In this document: positions 5,385 through 10,147 of the stretch, piece by piece | Layout: the number at the start of each line of letters is the position of its first letter | Numbering within the stretch: position 1 is the first letter of the stretch | Assembly (NCBI GenBank): GCA_002413265.1 | Contig: DHWR01000079.1 | Span: forward strand, 326-10,472 | DNA length: 10,147 nucleotides | Direction of reading: 5' to 3' | DNA from: Chloroflexi bacterium UBA5177 | GTDB taxonomy: Bacteria; Chloroflexota; UBA5177 | Notes under the pieces: generated by a model | Told to the model about the DNA's origin: nothing | Databases searched by the model: none | The model's input: the letters and a program-made list of their open reading frames with translations, nothing else | Made by a program: the position numbers and the translations under genes

Positions 5385-6616
5385 ACTCCCAATCCACGCT
5401 CATCCACAATCTCGCGCTGTTCGGCCGTCTCCTTCGCTACCGCGGTGTGAACGTCAGCTCCGGGCGCATTGCCGAGCTGGTGGAGGGGCTGCTGCTCGTC
5501 GACCTACGGCGGAGAGACGATGTCTACAACACCTGTCGCTGCCCTCTGGTCCACCGGCGCTCGGAACAAACCGCCTTCGACCAGGCGTTCGGTGCTTTCT
5601 GGCGAGTCTGGACGCGGGAGCAACAGCCTGAAGAGGACTGGCCGTCTCCCTCGCAGCAGACACCGGCTGCTGACCGAAGCGGACTTGTGAGCAGCAACGG
5701 GTCGCTTGGCTCCTCTGAGGCGGCAAGCGCGCTGACTGCTGCCTCTTCCACGCAAGAAGATACCGGCCACGCAGAGAGTCACGAATCGTGGAGCCACGAG
5801 GAGCAGCTGAGGACTAAGAACTTCGCCGCCTACACCCCGGAGGAGCTGCTAGAGGCACGCCGCATCATTGGGAAGATGCACTGGCAGATGGCGCGTCGCA
5901 CGTCTCGACGGCTCAAAGCTTCGGGCAGTGGAAAGCAGCTGGACATTCGAAAGACGCTGCGGCTGAGCTTGCCGCACGGCGGCGAGATGCTGGAGGTCGC
6001 GCACAAGCGACCCAAGGTGAAGCTCCGACCGGTGGTGGTCTTGTGCGACATATCCGGCTCGATGAGCCCGTACACACGATTGCTCCTGCATTTCCTTCAT
6101 AGCCTGGAGCACGGCATGGGCAGCGTCGAAAGTTTCGTATTCGGGACCAGACTCACCCGGCTCACGCCCCAGCTCCGTCATAGGTCGGCTGATTCAGCTG
6201 TGACGGCGGCGGCATCGCAGGTCTTGGACTGGTCAGGCGGAACTCGCATCGGAGACGCTCTGCGAACCTTCAATCGGCTGTGGTCACGACGCGTGCTAGA
6301 TAGGGGCGCCATCGTGATGGTGATTAGCGATGGGTGGGATCGGGGTGATCCGGAGCTGCTGGCTCGGGAGACCGCTCGCCTGCAGCGAAGCAGCTTTCGA
6401 CTCATATGGCTCAACCCGTTAGCCGGCTCTCCGAGCTACCAGCCTCTCACCCGCGGGCTGGTGGCGGCTCTGCCGTTCGTGGACGACGTGGTGTCGGTTC
6501 GCAACATCGCGAGTCTAGAGGTCATCGCGCAGCGACTGGGAGCGTTGCGTCCCGTTCGGCCGGATCGTCGGCAGCAGTCTTTGACTTCAGACATATACCC
6601 AGGACAGGTAGAATAG
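5372..6616 (+). CDS. CoxE-like VWA domain protein with complete MIDAS
   Basis: The 414-residue product is related to the CoxE family of VWA proteins. The N-terminal helical part (about 9-82: LALFGRLLRYRGVNVSSGRI, then LVDLRRRDDVYNTCRCPLV and FDQAFGAFW) is the family's hallmark. A low-complexity Ser/Thr/Gln/Glu linker follows (about 84-145), then a second helical block (150-185), and a VWA domain (about 218-390). The metal-ion adhesion site is intact: D226-I-S228-G-S230, T291 in GGTRIG, and D320 in ISDGWDRGD. In known systems CoxE works with a MoxR-type AAA+ ATPase (CoxD) in metal-cofactor insertion or complex assembly in the cytosol; no such ATPase or oxidase is encoded here, so its client is unknown. 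The ATG at 5372 has AGGA (5361-5364) seven bases upstream. It is divergent from the response regulator. Confidence 0.85.
   Translation: MVILHSQSTLIHNLALFGRLLRYRGVNVSSGRIAELVEGLLLVDLRRRDDVYNTCRCPLVHRRSEQTAFDQAFGAFWRVWTREQQPEEDWPSPSQQTPAADRSGLVSSNGSLGSSEAASALTAASSTQEDTGHAESHESWSHEEQLRTKNFAAYTPEELLEARRIIGKMHWQMARRTSRRLKASGSGKQLDIRKTLRLSLPHGGEMLEVAHKRPKVKLRPVVVLCDISGSMSPYTRLLLHFLHSLEHGMGSVESFVFGTRLTRLTPQLRHRSADSAVTAAASQVLDWSGGTRIGDALRTFNRLWSRRVLDRGAIVMVISDGWDRGDPELLARETARLQRSSFRLIWLNPLAGSPSYQPLTRGLVAALPFVDDVVSVRNIASLEVIAQRLGALRPVRPDRRQQSLTSDIYPGQVE
6586..6614 (+). promoter_or_regulatory. Candidate promoter for the L,D-transpeptidase gene
   Basis: TTCAGA (6586-6591) and TAGAAT (6609-6614) are separated by 17 bases and match the sigma-70-type consensus at four and five of six positions. 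They lie inside the end of the VWA gene. Transcription would start near 6621, giving a leader of about 32 bases before the ATG at 6653. The ribosome-binding site there is weak (ACAGG about five bases upstream). Read-through from the VWA gene is also possible across the 36-base gap. Confidence 0.35.
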
Positions 6617-6652
6617 GCCCCCGCCCTACATGCCGACCAGTTACAGGTAACC

Positions 6653-8116
6653 ATGCGCTATCTATTCGCATTCGTGATCATCATGGCCTGCGCGGCGGGC
6701 GGCCTCCTCGAATACCGACATCTTACCGCCGGGCCCGCGGTAGTCCTTCCGCTTCCCCGTCAGCTACTGGCCACAACCGGACAGGGGCAGCTGCTTCCGG
6801 GGGGATGGACCAACAGCAACGACGTGTCGCTCAAAGCCTCAGGACTGGGAAACGTGGTCGCCGGCATGGACGTAGAGCTTCGACTTGAAGGAACCCAGTT
6901 CACGGGCACCCCTACAGGCTCGACTCCAGACCCAGGTCAGGTGGCGTCAGCCTGCACCGGGTGCGTCAACGGCGATCCGGTCGTCACCGAGCATCTGGCG
7001 GATGGGTACTATCACTGGCAGGCGCGGCTGCACAACAAACAGGGCGTCAGCCCGTGGCGAGTCTATCGCGGTCACCTCAACGTGGACACGCAGCCGCCCG
7101 TCGCGCCGTCGATCAACTCGAGTACGGACCCGAATCCAGCGAAGACTTACCACAGCTCAACCTTGCAATTCGGTTGGCAGACGAGCGATTCGGGATCTGG
7201 GGTTGACGGTTATTCCTACCGTCTGGACGCGGACCCACACGGTTTGGCAGCGACAGAAGTGCGGACCAACAGTCAAAACGTCAGCCTAACCGGGATTTCG
7301 AGCGGCACCTTTTACTTCCATCTGCGGGCGGTTGACCACGCGGGAAACTGGGGATCGAACGCGACCTTCCCGGTCCATGTGGACGTGACTCCGCCAGGAC
7401 TCACGCACGTTCGGTTTTCCGCGTACGCGTTCAACCCCGAGGTGGATGCCCTCACTGTTTCTTTCGGAGTCACGAAGGCCGCGCAATCCATCCACGTTGG
7501 GATCTATAGGCAGTCCAACAACCAGCTGGTTCGTCTCTATGCGCTGCAGGGACTCGCCCAGGGGCAGAAGACATCCGTGAGCTGGCACGGGAATGATGTT
7601 CAAGGCCAGCCGGTTCCACCCGGTGACTACGAAGTCTATGTACGCACGACCGATCAGTACGGGCATTCGGCACTGACCGGCTGGCGTGATTTCGTGCTCA
7701 CGAACGACAAGATAGTTGTGTCGCTCAGTCAGCAGCGATTGGTGGCGTATGACAACGGGAAGGTCTTCCTAACGTCCCTGGTGACTACGGGAAATCCGAA
7801 GCTGCCCACGCCGGCCGGCACATACCACATCATGGCCAAGCTGCATCCGTTCACATTCAGGAGTCCTTGGCCAAAGTCGTCGCCCTTCTACTACGAGCCA
7901 TCGAAAGTGCAATACGCAATGCTGTTCCGAGGCGGGGGTTACTTTATCCACGACGCGCCCTGGCGTGGTGCGTTTGGGCCAGGAACCAATGCACAGATAG
8001 GGACACCTGGACAGAATTTCACAGGGACCCACGGATGCATTAATGTCCCGTCGGACGTCGCGGCGAAGCTCTTTGCCTGGGCCCCGGTGGGGACTCTCGT
8101 CGAGGTAGTGCCCTAG
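6653..8116 (+). CDS. Membrane-anchored L,D-transpeptidase (YkuD) with Ig-like and FlgD-like domains
   Basis: The protein (487 residues) is predicted to crosslink peptidoglycan through 3-3 bonds, or attach proteins to it, outside the cytoplasmic membrane. The N-terminus has a hydrophobic segment (about 3-19) that acts as an uncleaved anchor or signal. An IMAC stretch around C13 loosely resembles a lipobox but is very early. Two beta-sandwich Ig-like units follow (about 50-145 and 148-245; YHWQARLHNKQG and SGVDGYSYRLD are typical strands), then a FlgD-like Ig unit (about 250-348; VSWHGNDVQGQPVPPGDYEVYV). The C-terminal YkuD domain (351-487) carries H433 and the THGCIN motif with catalytic C462, so it looks active. 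C101-x2-C104 in the first Ig unit could form a disulfide. The stop codon shares bases with the proA stop on the other strand. Confidence 0.9.
   Translation: MRYLFAFVIIMACAAGGLLEYRHLTAGPAVVLPLPRQLLATTGQGQLLPGGWTNSNDVSLKASGLGNVVAGMDVELRLEGTQFTGTPTGSTPDPGQVASACTGCVNGDPVVTEHLADGYYHWQARLHNKQGVSPWRVYRGHLNVDTQPPVAPSINSSTDPNPAKTYHSSTLQFGWQTSDSGSGVDGYSYRLDADPHGLAATEVRTNSQNVSLTGISSGTFYFHLRAVDHAGNWGSNATFPVHVDVTPPGLTHVRFSAYAFNPEVDALTVSFGVTKAAQSIHVGIYRQSNNQLVRLYALQGLAQGQKTSVSWHGNDVQGQPVPPGDYEVYVRTTDQYGHSALTGWRDFVLTNDKIVVSLSQQRLVAYDNGKVFLTSLVTTGNPKLPTPAGTYHIMAKLHPFTFRSPWPKSSPFYYEPSKVQYAMLFRGGGYFIHDAPWRGAFGPGTNAQIGTPGQNFTGTHGCINVPSDVAAKLFAWAPVGTLVEVVP
8113..8116. other. CTAG shared by two convergent stop codons
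   Basis: TAG at 8114-8116 ends the transpeptidase on the + strand. CTA at 8113-8115 is TAG for proA on the minus strand. The two genes therefore use the same self-complementary tetramer as their stops. No hairpin or T run is visible nearby to separate the transcripts. Confidence 0.8.
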
Positions 8117-9387
8117 TCCCTGATCTGGCCGTCTCCCAGCACAACCCACTTGTAGCTGGTCAGCTCTCGCAGACCTAGCGGGCCGCGGGCGTGGAATTTC
8201 TGGGTCGAGATGCCGAGCTCCGCCCCCAGCCCAAATTGGGCGCCGTCCGTAAAGCCCGTGCTGGCATTGACGAAGACTGCCGCGGCGTCGATGCGCGCCA
8301 GGAAGTCGCGAGCCACCGAGTAGCCCTCCGTCACAATTGCCTCCGAGTGGCCGCTTCCGAACTCTTTGATGTGATCGATGGCGCCGTCCAGGTCGTCTAC
8401 GACCTTGACCGCGGCGCGCATCGATAGAAACTCCGTGCCGAAGTCGTCGGGCTCCGCGGGAACTATGAAGCCGGACGACTCAGCTTCGTGAAGGATGCTC
8501 AGGGCCCTCTGTTCACAGCGCATCTCCACCGGTATCTGTGCCCAACGCGACGCGAGAGCCGGTAGAAAGCGTGCAGCAATCTCCTCATGGATCAAGACCG
8601 TGTCGAGCGCGTTGCACACACTTGGGCGGCGCGTCTTCGCGTTATTCACGATGTCGAGTGCTTTTTCGAGATCCGCATCGCTGTGCACGTACGTGTGGCA
8701 CACGCCCACCCCGCCGGCTACGACGGGCACCTGCGCATTTTCTCTGACGTATTCGATAAGCTTGCTGCCGCCTCGAGGTACCACCAGATCGATCTCACCG
8801 CGAGCCCGAATCATCTCACCGATGAGTGCCCGGTCGGGATCGCGCACGAACTGGACGGCGTCGCTGGGTCCCCCGTTCGCTTCCAGAGCCTGGCTAACGC
8901 GCTCCGCGAGCGCTTCGTTTGAACGTATCGCTTCCTTGCCGCCTCGCAGTACGACCGCGTTGCCGGACTTGAGGCACAGCGCCGATACGTCAATCGTGAC
9001 GTTTGGGCGGGACTCATAGATCACGCCGATGACTCCGAGAGGGACGCGCCGTCTGCGGATATCGAGACCATTGGGGAGGAGTCTCGCGTCGAAATCCTCG
9101 CCGATGGGATCCGGGAGCGAGGCGATGTGGCGGACGTCGTCGGCCATGCCCTTTATGCGCTCGGCGGTTAGCAGGAGACGATCCAACATCGCGGACTCCA
9201 TGTCAGAGTTCTCTGCGTCTGCCATATCGGCTGAGTTGGCCTCGAGAATGGCTGCACAGTCGCGTTCCAGCAGGCTCGCCAGGTCCAGCAGGATGGCGTT
9301 CTTCAATTCTGAAGAGAGGATGGCCAGGTCGGCTGACGCCTCGCGGGCTAAGGCTGCGCTCTCACGCAGAGTTGAGGTGTGGAGCAT
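8113..9387 (-). CDS. proA: Gamma-glutamyl phosphate reductase
   Basis: ProA reduces gamma-glutamyl phosphate with NADPH to glutamate semialdehyde, the second step from glutamate to proline, in the cytosol. The 424-residue product has the usual family length (about 415-420) and the aldehyde dehydrogenase-like fold. Landmarks are VPLGVIGVIYESRPNVT at 115-131, the cofactor-binding LRGGKEA at 147-153, LVVPRGG at 201-207, the catalytic cysteine C258 in KTRRPSVCNALDT, and the C-terminal FTDGAQFGLGAELGISTQK and RGPLGL segments. The ATG at 9385-9387 follows AGGAG (9398-9402) at ten bases. The start overlaps the end of proB by 26 bases, so the two are one operon with coupled translation and can pass the labile acyl phosphate between them. 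The stop (TAG) overlaps that of the convergent transpeptidase gene in CTAG. Confidence 0.97.
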   Translation of the reverse strand: MLHTSTLRESAALAREASADLAILSSELKNAILLDLASLLERDCAAILEANSADMADAENSDMESAMLDRLLLTAERIKGMADDVRHIASLPDPIGEDFDARLLPNGLDIRRRRVPLGVIGVIYESRPNVTIDVSALCLKSGNAVVLRGGKEAIRSNEALAERVSQALEANGGPSDAVQFVRDPDRALIGEMIRARGEIDLVVPRGGSKLIEYVRENAQVPVVAGGVGVCHTYVHSDADLEKALDIVNNAKTRRPSVCNALDTVLIHEEIAARFLPALASRWAQIPVEMRCEQRALSILHEAESSGFIVPAEPDDFGTEFLSMRAAVKVVDDLDGAIDHIKEFGSGHSEAIVTEGYSVARDFLARIDAAAVFVNASTGFTDGAQFGLGAELGISTQKFHARGPLGLRELTSYKWVVLGDGQIRD

Positions 9388-10147
9388 CGGTTTCGCTCTC
9401 CTGGAGCGGTATGCAGACCAGGTCGTTTCGGTGGACGGCGTGGTTGCCGTAGCTATAGCCGAGGATGCCTTCGATCTCGCCGGAGCGCTTGCCGCTCAGG
9501 CGAATCAGGTCCTCCGACGAGTAGTTGACCATACCACGGGCGACGAGGTCACCTTGCTGGGTGACGACTTCCACGGAATCGCCGCGTTCAAACGACCCTT
9601 CCACACCGGTCACGCCGGCCGGCAGCAAGCTGGCATTCCGTTCTCGGAGAGCTCGCGAGGCGCCGGAGTCGACGACGAGCCGTCCGGCACGTGAAAGCCC
9701 AGAGAGAATCCAGCGTTTTCGACCCTCCAGAGCGTCGGAACGAGCTAGAAATCTCGTTCCTACCGACTCCCCGCGCAGAACGCGGAGCAGCACATCTCGC
9801 TCCTCTCCGTGCACGATGTGGACCTCGGCTCCGGCCGCGGTCGCGAGCTTGGCGGCGGCAATCTTGGTGGACATGCCACCTGTACCCAGAGCAGATCGGC
9901 TGCCGCCGGCGTAAGCCTCGATTTCCGGGGTGATGGCCGGCACCTCGCTCAGCAACCGGGCGGCGGTGTCGGTCGCAGGATCGGCCGTGTAAAGGCCAGG
10001 GGTGTCGCTGACCAGCACGAGGACATCCGCATCGATGAGATTAGCGACGAGAGCGGACAGCGTATCGTTGTCGCCCAGCTTGAGCTCGTCGGATGCCACC
10101 ACGTCATTTTCATTAACGATCGGCACCACGCCGCGCTCGCAGAGACC
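9362..10147 (-). CDS. proB: Glutamate 5-kinase (N-terminus beyond the window)
   Basis: ProB phosphorylates glutamate to gamma-glutamyl phosphate with ATP, the first and usually proline-inhibited step of proline synthesis. The frame runs off the right edge; about 261 C-terminal residues are present, roughly two thirds of a typical 367-residue enzyme. The kinase part shows VVPIVNENDVVA, KLGDNDTLSALVA and a GLYTADP segment, then GTGGMSTKIAAAKLATAAGAEVHIVHG, which is the nucleotide-binding C-terminal lobe (split here by its conserved GGM). A C-terminal PUA domain follows (about the last 90 residues: SLLPAGVTGVEGSF, then NYSSEDL and LGYSYGNHAVHRNDLV), an arrangement common in bacterial ProB. A GTG at 10127-10129 is internal, since the family sequence continues upstream of it (CERGVVPIVNEND). 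It overlaps proA by 26 bases. Confidence 0.96.
   Translation of the reverse strand, partial: GLCERGVVPIVNENDVVASDELKLGDNDTLSALVANLIDADVLVLVSDTPGLYTADPATDTAARLLSEVPAITPEIEAYAGGSRSALGTGGMSTKIAAAKLATAAGAEVHIVHGEERDVLLRVLRGESVGTRFLARSDALEGRKRWILSGLSRAGRLVVDSGASRALRERNASLLPAGVTGVEGSFERGDSVEVVTQQGDLVARGMVNYSSEDLIRLSGKRSGEIEGILGYSYGNHAVHRNDLVCIPLQESETDAPHLNSA

Noticed and set aside
5264..5407. Longer N-terminus for the response regulator, up to a non-ATG start at 5407
   Set aside because: It would overlap the divergent VWA start by 36 bases, adds residues not found in receiver domains, and lacks a good ribosome-binding site; the GTG at 5263 has GGAGG.
6653..6730. Lipoprotein signal in the transpeptidase (IMAC at residues 10-13)
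   Set aside because: The cysteine comes too early, the -2 residue is Met, and the basic N-region is minimal; a plain membrane anchor fits better.
8495..9019. 174-codon open frame on the + strand
   Set aside because: It is antisense to proA, including the catalytic cysteine region; the composition is Ser/Arg-rich with no motif.
9029..9694. 221-codon open frame on the + strand
   Set aside because: It lies antisense to the proB-proA junction, with both real genes well supported.
1..10147. Mobile element, phage, CRISPR or RNA gene
   Set aside because: No transposase, integrase, regularly spaced repeats, tRNA cloverleaf or rRNA-like sequence was seen on either strand.

Overview
The window is a compactly packed stretch of a moderately high-GC bacterial chromosome. 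GTG starts, purine-rich Shine-Dalgarno sequences, a three-gene ABC-2 exporter of the COG4586/COG4587/COG3694 type, a type II thymidine kinase, a receiver-SARP hybrid regulator, a CoxE-like von Willebrand factor A (VWA) protein and an Ig/FlgD-decorated L,D-transpeptidase together suggest the Terrabacteria side of the tree. Chloroflexota or Dormibacterota-like lineages are my best guess, but this is inference from gene content only. I see no rRNA, tRNA, CRISPR array, insertion sequence or phage gene.

Left to right: (1) the 3' end of a coenzyme F420-dependent NADP oxidoreductase-like gene, cut by the window edge. (2) A 414-base stretch with one doubtful small ORF and a 9-bp inverted repeat. (3) A rightward operon of an ABC ATPase and two ABC-2 permeases, joined by an ATGA overlap and a 3-base gap. 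(4) Leftward tdk, whose stop codon overlaps the last permease tail to tail through a perfect hairpin. (5) A leftward response regulator with SARP/BTAD output, transcribed toward tdk. (6) Divergent from it, a rightward CoxE-like VWA protein. (7) A rightward membrane-anchored L,D-transpeptidase. (8) Leftward proB-proA, which meets the transpeptidase gene at a shared CTAG; proB is cut by the right edge.

Functionally this is mostly housekeeping and envelope biology: export of an unknown substrate, thymidine salvage, peptidoglycan crosslinking and proline synthesis. The least explained part is the divergent pair at about 4.08-6.62 kb. It combines an orphan response regulator with an antibiotic-regulator-type output and an orphan CoxE-like protein, with an 18-bp palindrome over the start codon of the latter.
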